The notes: generated by a model from the sequence alone, not told the origin. DNA of 49,208 bases from RUG626 sp051866775 (GCA_051866775.1 JBJDXR010000019.1:1-49208); one strand, 5' to 3'. Positions 1 through 8,258 are shown, numbered from the stretch's first letter. Program-made: numbers and translations.

Positions 1-54
1 AACGCCAGCCTGTCACGCTGGAGGTCGAGGGTTCGAGCCCCTTCTCGGTCGCCA
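1..54 (+). tRNA. tRNA-Asp (GTC), 5' end cut off by window edge
   Basis: The anticodon arm with GTC at 12-14, a T-arm with the TTCGAGC loop (32-38), the acceptor 3' half at 44-50 and an encoded CCA at 52-54 are visible. The 5' acceptor strand and most of the D-arm lie outside the window. It heads a tRNA cluster with Phe, Gly and Cys. Confidence 0.9.
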
Positions 55-77
55 AATCCCGTTTTTACGGGTAAAAT

Positions 78-153
78 GCCCAGATAGCTCAGCTGGTAGA
101 GCAGAGGACTGAAAATCCTCGTGTCGCTGGTTCGACTCCGGCTCTGGGCACCA
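78..153 (+). tRNA. tRNA-Phe (GAA)
   Basis: A complete 76-nt cloverleaf: acceptor GCCCAGA/TCTGGGC, D-loop AGCTCAGCTGGTAGAGC, anticodon GAA at 111-113, T-loop TTCGACT, and encoded CCA at 151-153. It lies 24 nt after tRNA-Asp and 5 nt before tRNA-Gly, so the three are probably co-transcribed. Confidence 0.97.
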
Positions 154-158
154 CAAAT

Positions 159-234
159 GCGGCTTTAGCTCATCTGGTAGAGCGCCACCTTGCCAAGGTG
201 GAGGTAGCGAGTTCGAGCCTCGTAAGCCGCTCCA
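159..234 (+). tRNA. tRNA-Gly (GCC)
   Basis: A complete cloverleaf: acceptor GCGGCTT/AAGCCGC, D-loop AGCTCATCTGGTAGAGC, anticodon GCC at 192-194, T-loop TTCGAGC and encoded CCA at 232-234. The 213 nt between it and tRNA-Cys hold no convincing gene. Confidence 0.97.
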
Positions 235-403
235 ATTTTTTATGTTTGCTTTTTGCAAAAGCTTTCTGTTAGCCTGCGCCGGGGCTGTATTTAGTCAGCG
301 GTGCGGGTCACAGACACCGGATCTGCCAAGAGACAAAAGAGGGTTCTGGTTTCGTAACCGGGATTTGTCATTGCGCAGACCGATTTTCCATCTCCAGACA
401 AGA

Positions 404-433
404 TTCCTGATTTTGTCTGGTTCCTATTATAAT
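404..433 (+). promoter_or_regulatory. Possible promoter of tRNA-Cys
   Basis: TATAAT at 428-433 lies 15 nt before the mature tRNA-Cys, a normal position for a tRNA promoter. The -35 candidate TTCCTG (404-409, 18-nt spacer) is weak, so this rests mainly on the -10 box. Confidence 0.4.
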
Positions 434-447
434 TAGAAATTTAATAT

Positions 448-522
<75 letters not shown>

Positions 523-525
523 AAC

Positions 526-560
526 AAAAACCGACTTGTTTTTACAAGCCGGTTTTTGTT
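526..560 (+). terminator. Rho-independent terminator of the tRNA cluster
   Basis: Inverted repeat of about 12 bp, ACCGACTTGT / ACAAGCCGGT with one mismatch, a TTTT loop, an upstream A-tract and a downstream T-run. Confidence 0.85.
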
Positions 561-588
561 TTATGTTTTGCTGCAGAGGCATGATTGC

Positions 589-617
589 TTGAGTTTCCTA
601 AAGCTTAATGATATAAT
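589..617 (+). promoter_or_regulatory. Sigma-A type promoter for the hydrolase/maturase pair
   Basis: TTGAGT (589-594), a 17-nt spacer and TATAAT (612-617) preceded by TG (609-610), an extended -10. Expected start near 624, which gives a leader of about 30 nt before the 653 start codon. Confidence 0.65.
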
Positions 618-652
618 TTTTTGAGAATCAATAAGTTAAAGGAGGTTTTCTA

Positions 653-1417
653 ATGTGGAATGATATTAACACCGGAGAATACGAGGGAATGATAGCCGAA
701 ACTGTGTCTTACCCGGGACATGGCGGAAGGAACATCAAATCATATGTATCACGTCCGCTCGGCGCAGGTCCATACCCCTCGATTGTTCTTATACCGCATA
801 TGCCCGGCTGGGACGAGTGGTGCAGAGAGACCGCACGGCGCTTTTCCCAGCATGGCTATGTGGTCGCCTGCCCGAATATCTACGGTGATTTTTCAGACGG
901 CACCCCTGCAGATGCAGCTGCCGCGGCAAGAGAAGCCGGCGGTGCGCGGGATGATAATGTTATGGCTGACTGCGAAGGCTCAATCAATTATCTAAAGGCC
1001 CAACCATACTCAAATGACAGGGTAGGAGTTATCGGAATGTGTTCCGGCGGACGCCACGCGTTTCTTGCGGCCTGTACGGTAAACGGTTTTGACTGTGCCG
1101 TTGACTGCTGGGGCGGAGGAGTTGTCGCCTCTCCCGAGAGCTTGATGCCCGCGCGTCCTGTCGCACCTATAGACTACACGGAAAATCTCTCCTGCCCGCT
1201 CTTGGGCATATTTGGAAATGAGGACCGCGGGCCGTCTCCCGAGGAAGTAGATATACTGGAGGGGGAGCTTAAAAAGTACGGCAAGGATTATGAGTTCCAC
1301 CGTTATGACGGTGCCGGACACGGTTTCTGGTACTACCACAATGACAAGTACCGTCAGAAGCAGGCCATGGACTCCCTTGAAAAGGTCTATGCCTTCTTTG
1401 AAAAGCACCTGAGATGA
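653..1417 (+). CDS. Dienelactone hydrolase family alpha/beta hydrolase
   Basis: A 254-residue cytoplasmic alpha/beta hydrolase. The nucleophile motif GMCSGG places Cys130 where family members have Cys or Ser; Asp191 (in GNEDRG) and His223 (in GAGHGF) complete a Cys-Asp-His triad typical of dienelactone hydrolases. Length matches the family (about 230-260). AAAGGAGG sits 7 nt before ATG 653. The stop overlaps the start of the next gene by ATGA, so the two are probably translationally coupled. The natural substrate cannot be told: the family also includes carboxymethylenebutenolidases and ester hydrolases acting on unrelated compounds. No signal peptide is visible. The family call is firm, the reaction is not. 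Confidence 0.88.
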   Translation: MWNDINTGEYEGMIAETVSYPGHGGRNIKSYVSRPLGAGPYPSIVLIPHMPGWDEWCRETARRFSQHGYVVACPNIYGDFSDGTPADAAAAAREAGGARDDNVMADCEGSINYLKAQPYSNDRVGVIGMCSGGRHAFLAACTVNGFDCAVDCWGGGVVASPESLMPARPVAPIDYTENLSCPLLGIFGNEDRGPSPEEVDILEGELKKYGKDYEFHRYDGAGHGFWYYHNDKYRQKQAMDSLEKVYAFFEKHLR

Positions 1418-2691
1418 AGAATATGAAACAAGAAAGCCGCGGGGAGCCTTTTGCGATTATGGCAAAGCCTGTAGGCTCGAAATGCAACCTTAACTGCGAA
1501 TACTGCTATTATCTGGGAACGGACGAGCTTATAGGAAATAAGCCGGCGCCGCGTATGGACGACAGTACCCTTGAGACGCTTATCCGCCGGTATATTGAGG
1601 AAAGCTCAGGGCGTGTTGTGCATTTTACGTGGCATGGCGGCGAGCCGACGCTTGCAGGTCTTGATTTCTTCAAAAGGGCGGTAGAGCTTCAGAAAAAATA
1701 TCTTCCGGCAGGGTATGAATGTTGGAATAATTTGCAAACGAACGGTATCCTCCTTGATGATGAGTGGTGCGAGTTTCTTGCGGCTGAAAGATTTGATGTG
1801 GGTTTGAGCATCGACGGCGCGGGATGGATACACGACCGTTACCGCAGAGATGCTGCGGGTGTGGGAACATATGAGCGCGTATCGGCCGCCGTCAGAAGGC
1901 TGGTGGACAGGGGGGTGAGACCGGATCTTCTCTGTACGGTTACATCCGATTCTTCTGCTGAGCCGCTGGAAGTATACAGGGCCTTAAGAAATCTCAATAC
2001 AGGCTGGGTGCAGTTTATTCCAATAGTCAGGTGCGATGAAAGCGGTAAGGTCACTGAGGATTCGGTGACTCCGGAGGGCTACGGGGAATTCCTATGTGCC
2101 GTATTTGACGAGTGGATATATAACGATGTGGGAAAAATGGATGTGCAGCTTTTTGCTGAAACCGGGCGTGTGCTTGCAGGCGGCGGCCCCGGTTTGTGCT
2201 GGATGGCGCCGGTATGCGGAAGGGTGCTTGTGGTTGAGCGTGATGGAGGCGTTTACTCCTGCGACCATTTTGTGCGACCGGCGTACAGACTGGGCAATGT
2301 CCTAACAGATGGACTGCGGGAGCTTTTGGAAAGTCCCGAACAGAGGAATTTCGGCGAGGTAAAGCGAAGCACGCTTACGGCGCAGTGCCGTGCCTGCAAG
2401 TTTCTACCTATGTGCGGCGGAGGATGTCCTAAAGACCGGTTTTCTGTGTCTGACAGCGGTGAGAATAGGCAGTACTATCTTTGCGCCGGACTTTTAAAGT
2501 TCTTCAACTACGCTGAAAGCAGGCTGTCTGAGCTTGTGAGCCTCAGAAGGGAAGGAAAGTCTCCTGAAGCAGTAATGGCGCTGCTGAGAGAAGAGGAGAG
2601 CAGGCGCTGGGAAGGTGTAGGACGCAATGATCCCTGTCCGTGCGGCAGCGGGAAAAAGGCTAAGAATTGCTGTTGGGGACGGAGACCCTAA
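1414..2691 (+). CDS. Radical SAM/SPASM anaerobic sulfatase-maturase-like enzyme with C-terminal SEC-C motif
   Basis: 425 residues. CNLNCEYC supplies the radical SAM 4Fe-4S ligands (Cys24, Cys28, Cys31). It is followed by HGGEPTLAG and WVQFIPIVR, typical of anaerobic sulfatase-maturating enzymes (anSME), which convert an active-site Cys or Ser of sulfatases to formylglycine. Further cysteines, including CGGGC, form the SPASM region for auxiliary Fe-S clusters. The last 20 or so residues (NDPCPCGSGKKAKNCC) are a zinc-binding SEC-C motif, as in SecA tails. It overlaps the hydrolase gene by 4 nt. No sulfatase gene is in the window, so the target protein is unknown; maturation of another peptide remains possible. 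Confidence 0.87.
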   Translation: MKNMKQESRGEPFAIMAKPVGSKCNLNCEYCYYLGTDELIGNKPAPRMDDSTLETLIRRYIEESSGRVVHFTWHGGEPTLAGLDFFKRAVELQKKYLPAGYECWNNLQTNGILLDDEWCEFLAAERFDVGLSIDGAGWIHDRYRRDAAGVGTYERVSAAVRRLVDRGVRPDLLCTVTSDSSAEPLEVYRALRNLNTGWVQFIPIVRCDESGKVTEDSVTPEGYGEFLCAVFDEWIYNDVGKMDVQLFAETGRVLAGGGPGLCWMAPVCGRVLVVERDGGVYSCDHFVRPAYRLGNVLTDGLRELLESPEQRNFGEVKRSTLTAQCRACKFLPMCGGGCPKDRFSVSDSGENRQYYLCAGLLKFFNYAESRLSELVSLRREGKSPEAVMALLREEESRRWEGVGRNDPCPCGSGKKAKNCCWGRRP

Positions 2692-2730
2692 AAGCTATGT
2701 TTTATTAATCCTTTTGATCAAGCTCAATAT

Positions 2731-2764
2731 GTCCTGCCGCTCTTCGCGGCGGGACAATTTTTTT
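2731..2764 (+). terminator. Rho-independent terminator after the maturase gene
   Basis: GTCCTGCCGC / GCGGCGGGAC stem (one G-T pair), a 5-nt loop, then AA and a run of seven Ts. Confidence 0.85.
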
Positions 2765-2836
2765 GAAGCTTTACCATGTTGGAACATTTTTCGCGCGGTA
2801 TCAGTCTTATAATTATCAGCGGATGGGGGAGATACC

Positions 2837-3169
2837 GTGAAAAAGCTCTCTTTTTATATTGCCGCCGTTTTGATGATCGCTTTACTAAGTTCCTGCAGCG
2901 CGGGAGAAAGCGGACATCAGTCAGTATTCAGTGCGACAGTGATCGAGGTGACAGACACAACTGTCAAGGTGAGACCGTTTGACGGTACGGCAGAGCTAAG
3001 ATCTGCCGACGAGATAACCTTTGCGGCGCCGGATGAAATGCCGGTTCTGCGTGTGGGAGATGACATACGCATAGCGTATGACGGAGAGATAGCGGAGACC
3101 TACCCGGCACAGCTTGGAAAGGTATTTGCCGTATACCACCTTGATAACACAGGCAGAGTTATAAAATAG
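2837..3169 (+). CDS. Small DUF3221-like lipoprotein
   Basis: 110 residues with a lipoprotein signal: charged MKK start, hydrophobic stretch 5-17 and lipobox LSSC with Cys20. The mature part reads as a small beta domain (ATVIEVTDTTVKVRPFD, VGDDIRIAYDGEIAETYPAQ), resembling the DUF3221 pattern in which a conserved YDG.I.E.YPAQ segment ends the domain. It should be anchored on the outer face of the membrane; its role is unknown. It stands alone between two terminators, and a GGGGGAG-like ribosome site lies just upstream of the ATG. Family assignment is by pattern memory only. Confidence 0.75.
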   Translation: MKKLSFYIAAVLMIALLSSCSAGESGHQSVFSATVIEVTDTTVKVRPFDGTAELRSADEITFAAPDEMPVLRVGDDIRIAYDGEIAETYPAQLGKVFAVYHLDNTGRVIK

Positions 3170-3180
3170 TTAATATAAAA

Positions 3181-3226
3181 AAGCCGTTTGGGATGATCGC
3201 ATTTGCGCTCCCAAACGGCCTTTTTT
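3181..3226. terminator. Bidirectional terminator between convergent genes
   Basis: GCCGTTTGGGA / TCCCAAACGGC, an 11-bp perfect stem with A-tract on the left and T-tract on the right. It can end both the lipoprotein gene (plus) and the carboxypeptidase gene (minus), which stops 2 nt away. Confidence 0.88.
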
Positions 3227-3227
3227 G

Positions 3228-4676
3228 TTATTTCCTGTTTCTGTGACGGGCCTCGATCTCTTCAAAGCTTCGCCCCGTACTTGCGCCTTCGTTTCTGCGC
3301 AGTTCTTCTATGCGCTTACGGGCGAGTGCGTCCGCGGCAGCTTTTTTCTTCCTGCGGTTTTTGTTGTAGATGATTATAAAGGCTATATATCCGCAGAGCA
3401 GCAGAAGTAGAAATACTATGGCCAGCTTAACGTAGATGTTAGAGAGGGTCTTTTTTATCTCATGCTTTATGTATGCTGCCTTGTCAAGCTCAACATTGGT
3501 GTTGGCGACCAGGTCCACCGTGCCGTAATCGACCCCGTCAAGGGAGACGGTGACCTCGCCCAAGACGGTGCCAGACATTATTGGAGCCTGCAGCGTCTCG
3601 CCGCTCTCCTCACTGTATATACGGGTCTCAAGCTGGACCTGGGAAAGGTCGACGTCATTGCTTAAAAGCGCCCTTATGCCGCTGGCAGGACGAAGAACCA
3701 CGCTGCTGCTGCCCTTTCCAAGCTCAACAGGCAGCTCCGCGATCAGGTTTATTGTGCTTATGATCTCTTGATAGCTGAAATTATCAAAGCCCCAGTTTAA
3801 AAGCCTGCGGGTCTCGGAGAAGCTCTGGACTTGAGTGGTGCCGTCGGCAATAACAACTGATTTTGCACCGAGCACTACGGATATAAGCTCGCGGCCGTCC
3901 TTTGAGGCGTCGCTTATAAGGCAGTAGCCGGCAGCGTCTGTATATCCGGTCTTAACTCCGGCGGCAGGCGCGTAATAGTAAACGCTCTCCGGACGGATAA
4001 GCAAATTTGTATTGGTGAGCTGCCGCTCCTCGGACATATTAGTCGCGGGGACTGTATAGGTGACAGTGGAGACCAGTTTTTTAAAAAGAGGGTACTCAAG
4101 GGCGCAGCGTACGATAAGATACAGATCGTTTGCAGTGGTATAGTGGTCGTCGTTGGGCATGCCGTGGGTGTTTGCAAAATGGGTCCCGGTGCAGCCGAGG
4201 TCCTTGGCACGGGAATTCATAAGCTCCACAAAGGAATCTATATCCCCGGAGACGTACTCGGCAAGCACATTGCAGGCCTCGTTTGCGGAGGCGAGCATAG
4301 CGCAGTAAAGAAGCGATTCAAAGGTCAACTCCTCGCCCACCTTGAGATTAGCCGTGCTGCCATCCGGGGTTATACCGGTGTAGGCCGTGTCGCTTACGGT
4401 CACAACATCGTCAAGTGCCGCATCGCCGCTGTCATAGGCCTCAATCGCCAGGAGGACGGTCATTATTTTTGTAAGGCTTGCCGGAGCGCGGCGGTCGGTC
4501 TCATTTTTTACGTACAGTATCTGGCCGGTTTCGGCCTCGACAAGAAGCGCGGCTTCAGCCTGAAGCTCAGGGGAATCCAGAGCCGATGCACAGGGGGAGA
4601 GCAGTGATACCGCAGCTGCTGCAATTATTAATAATGATAATAGCCTTATAGTGAGACGACGGTTAAAAATTTTCAT
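3228..4676 (-). CDS. D-alanyl-D-alanine carboxypeptidase (DacF/PBP5 type, peptidase S11)
   Basis: 482 residues. The three penicillin-binding motifs are present: SLTK (Ser67, Lys70), SAN (130-132) and KTG (242-244). It trims the terminal D-Ala from peptidoglycan stem peptides outside the cell. The N-terminus has a signal segment (about 10-32). After the catalytic domain comes a beta-rich region (about 310-395) like the PBP5 C-terminal domain. Unlike classical PBP5, which ends in an amphipathic anchor, this protein has a real transmembrane helix (about 418-440) followed by a basic tail rich in Lys, Arg and Glu. CCGGAG precedes the ATG by a few bases. Monocistronic and convergent with the lipoprotein gene. 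Confidence 0.93.
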   Translation of the reverse strand: MKIFNRRLTIRLLSLLIIAAAAVSLLSPCASALDSPELQAEAALLVEAETGQILYVKNETDRRAPASLTKIMTVLLAIEAYDSGDAALDDVVTVSDTAYTGITPDGSTANLKVGEELTFESLLYCAMLASANEACNVLAEYVSGDIDSFVELMNSRAKDLGCTGTHFANTHGMPNDDHYTTANDLYLIVRCALEYPLFKKLVSTVTYTVPATNMSEERQLTNTNLLIRPESVYYYAPAAGVKTGYTDAAGYCLISDASKDGRELISVVLGAKSVVIADGTTQVQSFSETRRLLNWGFDNFSYQEIISTINLIAELPVELGKGSSSVVLRPASGIRALLSNDVDLSQVQLETRIYSEESGETLQAPIMSGTVLGEVTVSLDGVDYGTVDLVANTNVELDKAAYIKHEIKKTLSNIYVKLAIVFLLLLLCGYIAFIIIYNKNRRKKKAAADALARKRIEELRRNEGASTGRSFEEIEARHRNRK

Positions 4677-4694
4677 TTAAATCTCCGGAAAGTA

Positions 4695-4703
4695 TGATAT
4701 AAT
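4695..4703 (+). promoter_or_regulatory. Possible extended -10 promoter for the ComEA-like gene
   Basis: TGATATAAT, the extended -10 form used elsewhere in this window, 130 nt before the ComEA-like start. No good -35 is seen. The AT-rich gap 4677-4832 also has to hold the divergent carboxypeptidase promoter. Confidence 0.33.
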
Positions 4704-4832
4704 CAATTAAAAGCATGCTGTTGATATTTTGTGGAGTCACGGAAAAAGCGTTGACATACTCTTTATAATAAGAGTTTTTCATCGTAAAATCAATAACATT
4801 CGACGAATATTCTTTTAAATCCGGTTTTTGGT

Positions 4833-5222
4833 ATGAAATTAAAAAATTTTGAAATAGGCCTTATAGCCTGCGCGCTGCTTGCTGTGAGTTTCTGCTCAGG
4901 ATTCTTTTTAGGTCGTGGTACACAGCGCGAGGTCAGCGTTAAAGTGTCTGCGCAGATCGATCCTGCGGACAATACGGCAGCCCTGCCGGAGAGCGGCGGG
5001 GCTGAAAACACCGATGCGCCAAATACTGAGCTTGTAAATATTAACACAGCCGGGATTGATGAGCTGATGACGCTTCCGAAGATCGGGCAGGTCCTGGCTG
5101 AGCGGATTATTGTCTACCGGGAGGAAAACGGAAATTTCAGCGCTGTTGAGGAGATTCTGGGAGTCTATGGGATAGGCGAGGGCATTTACGAGGGAATATG
5201 TGAGCTTATTACTGTCGGTTAA
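4833..5222 (+). CDS. ComEA-like helix-hairpin-helix DNA-binding protein, membrane-anchored
   Basis: 129 residues: one membrane helix at about 8-27 (FEIGLIACALLAVSFCSGFF), a low-complexity linker (about 30-65), then two helix-hairpin-helix motifs, VNINTAGIDELMTLPKIGQV and FSAVEEILGVYGIGEGIYEG. This is the layout of ComEA, which binds incoming double-stranded DNA at the outer membrane face during natural transformation. Only the HhH protein is present: no comEB/comEC follows, so a competence role is an inference and it could act in other extracellular DNA binding. It ends 12 nt before the response regulator, so it may share that transcript. Confidence 0.82.
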   Translation: MKLKNFEIGLIACALLAVSFCSGFFLGRGTQREVSVKVSAQIDPADNTAALPESGGAENTDAPNTELVNINTAGIDELMTLPKIGQVLAERIIVYREENGNFSAVEEILGVYGIGEGIYEGICELITVG

Positions 5223-5234
5223 AGGAGAGAGTGT

Positions 5235-5915
5235 GTGAAAATACTTGTTGTTGACGATGAAAAGCTGCTTGTAAAGGGAATCAAATTTAATCTGGAAAAC
5301 GAGGGTTATCAGGTGGAGACCGCCTATGACGGCGAGGAGGGGCTGAACCTTGCGAAAAGCGGAAATTTTGACCTTATACTGCTGGACCTGATGATGCCGA
5401 AGCTCTCGGGACTTGAGGTCTGCATGAGAATAAGGGAGTTTTCCACGGTGCCGATCATTATGCTCACCGCCCGCACGGATGATATGGATAAGATAATAGG
5501 CTTTGAATACGGCGCGGATGATTATGTAACGAAGCCTTTTAACATACTTGAGCTTAAGGCGCGCATACGCGCGCTGCTTCGGCGCGCCTCGCTTACAAAC
5601 CAGGCTGAGGGACAGACCCTTATTACCATTGGGGATATCTCAATAGACTGTGATAAGCACGCCGCATTTAAAAACGGCGTAAGCGTTGAGCTTACAAGCA
5701 GGGAATTCGACGTGATAGAACTGCTTATGAAAAACCCTGGCCGCGTATACAGCCGCGAGAACCTGCTGAATATAATATGGGGCTACGATTTTCAGGGCGA
5801 TATACGTACTGTCGACGTCCACGTACACAGGCTCCGTGAGAAGCTTGAGTCGAACCCGGCGGAGCCGGAGTATATTATTACAAAGTGGGGAGTTGGGTAC
5901 TATTTCAAGGGCTGA
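5235..5915 (+). CDS. OmpR/PhoB-family response regulator
   Basis: 226 residues. Receiver domain (1-115) with acidic pocket DDE near residue 8-10, phospho-acceptor Asp in LILLDLMMP, Thr in MLTART and Lys in YVTKPF. A winged-helix DNA-binding domain follows (about 130-226) with LTSREFDVIELL and the RTVDVHVHRLREKL recognition helix. The start is GTG at 5235, chosen because AAAGGAGAG at 5221-5229 is correctly spaced. The kinase gene begins inside its 3' end. Sequence is closest in style to PhoP/PhoB regulators; the signal is unknown. Confidence 0.93.
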   Translation: MKILVVDDEKLLVKGIKFNLENEGYQVETAYDGEEGLNLAKSGNFDLILLDLMMPKLSGLEVCMRIREFSTVPIIMLTARTDDMDKIIGFEYGADDYVTKPFNILELKARIRALLRRASLTNQAEGQTLITIGDISIDCDKHAAFKNGVSVELTSREFDVIELLMKNPGRVYSRENLLNIIWGYDFQGDIRTVDVHVHRLREKLESNPAEPEYIITKWGVGYYFKG

Positions 5916-7341
5916 TTCCGGGAGCGGACGGCGGTTTATAAGTATACGCACAAAGTTCCTGCTCACCTATATATCCCTTATTGCAGTGGTCATAGTTATC
6001 CTGAATACCTATCCTGTGATAATATCGCGCAACCTTGTCTTTATATCAAAGTGCAATACGATAAAGTCTCAGGCCATACAGATAGGCACGTCGATAGAGG
6101 TGCTTGAAAGGGTGACCCCTGATACGGTGTCCCATGTTATGAATATGCTGGAGACGAGCGGAATTTCGCGTATCACCGTGGTCAATGCCGATTATGACGA
6201 GCTTTACAGTGACAGTACCGGCGACGGCGGTTATGAGGAGAGCGTGTCTTATAACCTGATCAGCAAAGCCCTGTTGGGATCCGACGAATTTGTGTCATAT
6301 TTTGAGGGAGGCGCATTTAAAAGCTACTCCGCCGCCCCGCTTATGACAGACGGGCATATAATCGGCGCCGTGTGCATCTATGAGTATGATCGGAACGAAG
6401 GGGAGATACTCATAGGACTTCGCAACGACCTTCTGAAAATATCCGTCGCGCTCAGTGTTTTGGCCGTACTCCTTAGTGTCGTATATTCAAGGACATTTAC
6501 ACACCGCATTACCAAGATACTTGATGCTATTGTGAACGTGCGTGAGGGAGAGTATACGTATCGTATAGACGTCGTCGGGCATGATGAGCTTGCCCAGCTG
6601 AGCGATGAGTTCAACAGCCTGACAAACCGCCTTCAGAACACGGAGGAGATACGCCGCAGGTTCGTTGCAGACGCCTCCCATGAGCTTAAAACGCCGCTCG
6701 CCGCCATACGTCTGCTCAGCGACAGTATCCTGCAAAGCTCCAATATTGACAGTGATACCGTAAAGGAGTTTGTGAGCGACATTAGGGAGGAATCTGAGCG
6801 CCTTGCCCGTACGACTTCACAGCTGCTCGATCTTACAAAGCTGGATAATAAAATCACGACTGTGCGCAGCTGCGTTGACTGTACGGAGGTCGGCAGCCGC
6901 GTAATCCGCAGCCTGAGACCTATCGCCAAGGAGCGGTCTGTTGAGCTGCAGTGCGTTTTTGACCCGGAATGCTTCATAATGGCCACTGATGATGAGCTTT
7001 TTCAGATAATTTTTAATCTGACAGAAAACGCGATAAAATATAATTTTAAGGGCGGCAAGGTTGTTGTAAATATCTGCCGCAAGGAGAAAAACGTCGTCAT
7101 AAGCGTTGAGGATACCGGAATAGGCATACCCGCCCAGGATCTGCCCTATATTTTTGACAGGTTTTACCGTGTGGACAAATCCCGAGACAGAGAGGACGGC
7201 GGCAGCGGCTTGGGACTTTCAATAGTCAAGTCTACCGCGGAGCGTCACGGCGGCGAGGTGGAGGCCCAGAGGCTTGAAGATGGCGGAATGAAATTTATTG
7301 TGATTTTTCCTCTTTACTCACCAGGGACAAAAGTAGTATAA
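5893..7341 (+). CDS. Sensor histidine kinase (PhoR-like)
   Basis: About 482 residues from TTG 5893, which overlaps the regulator by 23 nt; a GTG at 5836 would overlap by 80 nt and looks less likely. Layout: membrane helix near the N-terminus (LLTYISLIAVVIVILN), extracytoplasmic sensor region of about 130 residues, second helix (ISVALSVLAVLLSVVYS), HAMP linker, HisKA box SHELKTPLAAIR with phospho-acceptor His263, and HATPase with NLTENAIKYN, DTGIGIP, FDRFYRVDKSRD and GSGLGLSIV boxes. It phosphorylates the regulator encoded just upstream. A ribosome site is not obvious, consistent with translational coupling. The exact start is uncertain. Confidence 0.9.
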   Translation: MGTISRADSGSGRRFISIRTKFLLTYISLIAVVIVILNTYPVIISRNLVFISKCNTIKSQAIQIGTSIEVLERVTPDTVSHVMNMLETSGISRITVVNADYDELYSDSTGDGGYEESVSYNLISKALLGSDEFVSYFEGGAFKSYSAAPLMTDGHIIGAVCIYEYDRNEGEILIGLRNDLLKISVALSVLAVLLSVVYSRTFTHRITKILDAIVNVREGEYTYRIDVVGHDELAQLSDEFNSLTNRLQNTEEIRRRFVADASHELKTPLAAIRLLSDSILQSSNIDSDTVKEFVSDIREESERLARTTSQLLDLTKLDNKITTVRSCVDCTEVGSRVIRSLRPIAKERSVELQCVFDPECFIMATDDELFQIIFNLTENAIKYNFKGGKVVVNICRKEKNVVISVEDTGIGIPAQDLPYIFDRFYRVDKSRDREDGGSGLGLSIVKSTAERHGGEVEAQRLEDGGMKFIVIFPLYSPGTKVV

Positions 7342-7342
7342 T
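7314..7342 (+). promoter_or_regulatory. Promoter of tRNA-Leu inside the end of the kinase gene
   Basis: TTTACT (7314-7319), 17 nt, TATAAT (7337-7342). The predicted start near 7349 would give a short tRNA precursor leader of about 34 nt. Confidence 0.5.
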
Positions 7343-7382
7343 AGCATAACGTAGATGGCGGTATCAGCCGCCGTCTATATAT

Positions 7383-7467
<85 letters not shown>

Positions 7468-7470
7468 ACG

Positions 7471-7500
7471 AGCGGGCCGCCAATTTGGTGGCCCGCTTTT
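7471..7500 (+). terminator. Terminator of tRNA-Leu
   Basis: AGCGGGCCGCC / GGTGGCCCGCT stem with one G-T pair and an AATTT loop, ending in TTTT, 3 nt after the tRNA. Confidence 0.85.
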
Positions 7501-7554
7501 CTAAAACAGGCTATCATAAGCCACAAAGCTTTTTTGTTTTAAAGAGGATACGAT

Positions 7555-7898
7555 ATGACTGAAACAGAAATCACAAATAAATTACATCAAAATGCCAGTA
7601 TTTTTTTTGAATGATGCAATACTTCACTTGAACAAAGGCGTTGATTCATACGGTGATATGCTTTTAGCTGTGGTTGATATTCAAATGTCCTTAGAATTAG
7701 CGATTAAAGTTAGAATTGCTCAGGATTATGGTGTTTCTGCTATTATGGAGCGAGTTGATGCCGGTGTTTCGGGTGATGAGCTAATGAAGAAATATAAAAA
7801 TAATTCTTTACGTGTTAAAGAATTCGAAGCTACAACGGTTTGATCCCGACGAATGTAAACCTGATTATTGCGCGGTGTACGATGAGTCAGTGACGTAA
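7555..7898 (+). pseudogene. Frameshifted AT-rich remnant of an unknown gene
   Basis: The pieces read in three successive frames as one protein. ATG 7555 (after AAAGAGGAT) gives MTETEITNKLHQNASIFF and stops just after a run of eight Ts at about 7602-7609. The next frame continues as NDAILHLNKGVDSYGDMLL and onward to 7843. The third frame continues with LQRFDPDECKPDYCAVYDE and stops at 7898. Joined, it would be about 113 residues. A one-base change in the T-run restores the first join. It is clearly more AT-rich than its neighbours, suggesting acquired DNA. No family was recognised. A sequencing error in the T-run cannot be excluded for the first break, but the second break is independent. Confidence 0.55.
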
Positions 7899-8022
7899 AT
7901 TATATAAATAAAGTAAAAGCAGAAACAAAACGGGTGTACTATTTTACATTCGGGATTTTCTCCATCACTATTTTGGCTATCTCTTTTCCAGACTCTGAAT
8001 CTTTCCCTGTAATGAAAAAAGT

Positions 8023-8057
8023 GTGCGTTGAGGAAAACAATCCTCAACGCACTTTTT
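8023..8057. terminator. Bidirectional rho-independent terminator in a gene-poor stretch
   Basis: Perfect 12-bp stem GTGCGTTGAGGA / TCCTCAACGCAC with a 6-nt loop, an A-tract before and T-tract after. It may end the decayed gene on the plus strand or lost genes on the minus strand. Between 7899 and 8022 a short minus-strand reading frame (ITGKDSESGKEIAKIVMEK ending at a TAG near 7938) looks like the tail of a lost gene but is not assignable. Confidence 0.8.
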
Positions 8058-8258
8058 CGAATCTGCACTAAATATAATCACTGTTTTCCGATGCTCATCC
8101 GTGATTGAAGAGACGTTGTCCCAGGCGGATACAGCTTGATGGACGCCATTATGCCAAGAGGTACGGCTGTTGAAGCGCCAGCACCAAAGAGGTCAAGGAA
8201 AGAATCGGTGTAGGCCCGACCCTGCCGGATATCATTACGGCTCCGTTTTTCTAAAGTA
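8058..8258. other. Gene-free stretch downstream of the M20 gene with short open fragments
   Basis: No supported gene. The minus strand, directly downstream of the M20 stop, has GGAG then ATG near 8240 opening a 28-codon frame, and an overlapping frame that ends in TAVPLGIMASIKLYPPGTT; the plus strand shows an equally short frame. These could be the remains of a transporter or other partner gene of the amidohydrolase, but short open frames are expected by chance in GC-rich DNA. Confidence 0.3.

Noticed and set aside
4751..4769. TTGACA and TATAAT close together before the ComEA-like gene
   Set aside because: The spacer is only 7 nt, too short for a sigma-A promoter.
7865..8068. 67-codon minus-strand open frame
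   Set aside because: It runs through the bidirectional terminator stem and is rich in Phe/Tyr/Ile as expected from AT-rich noncoding DNA; another frame on that strand looks more protein-like.
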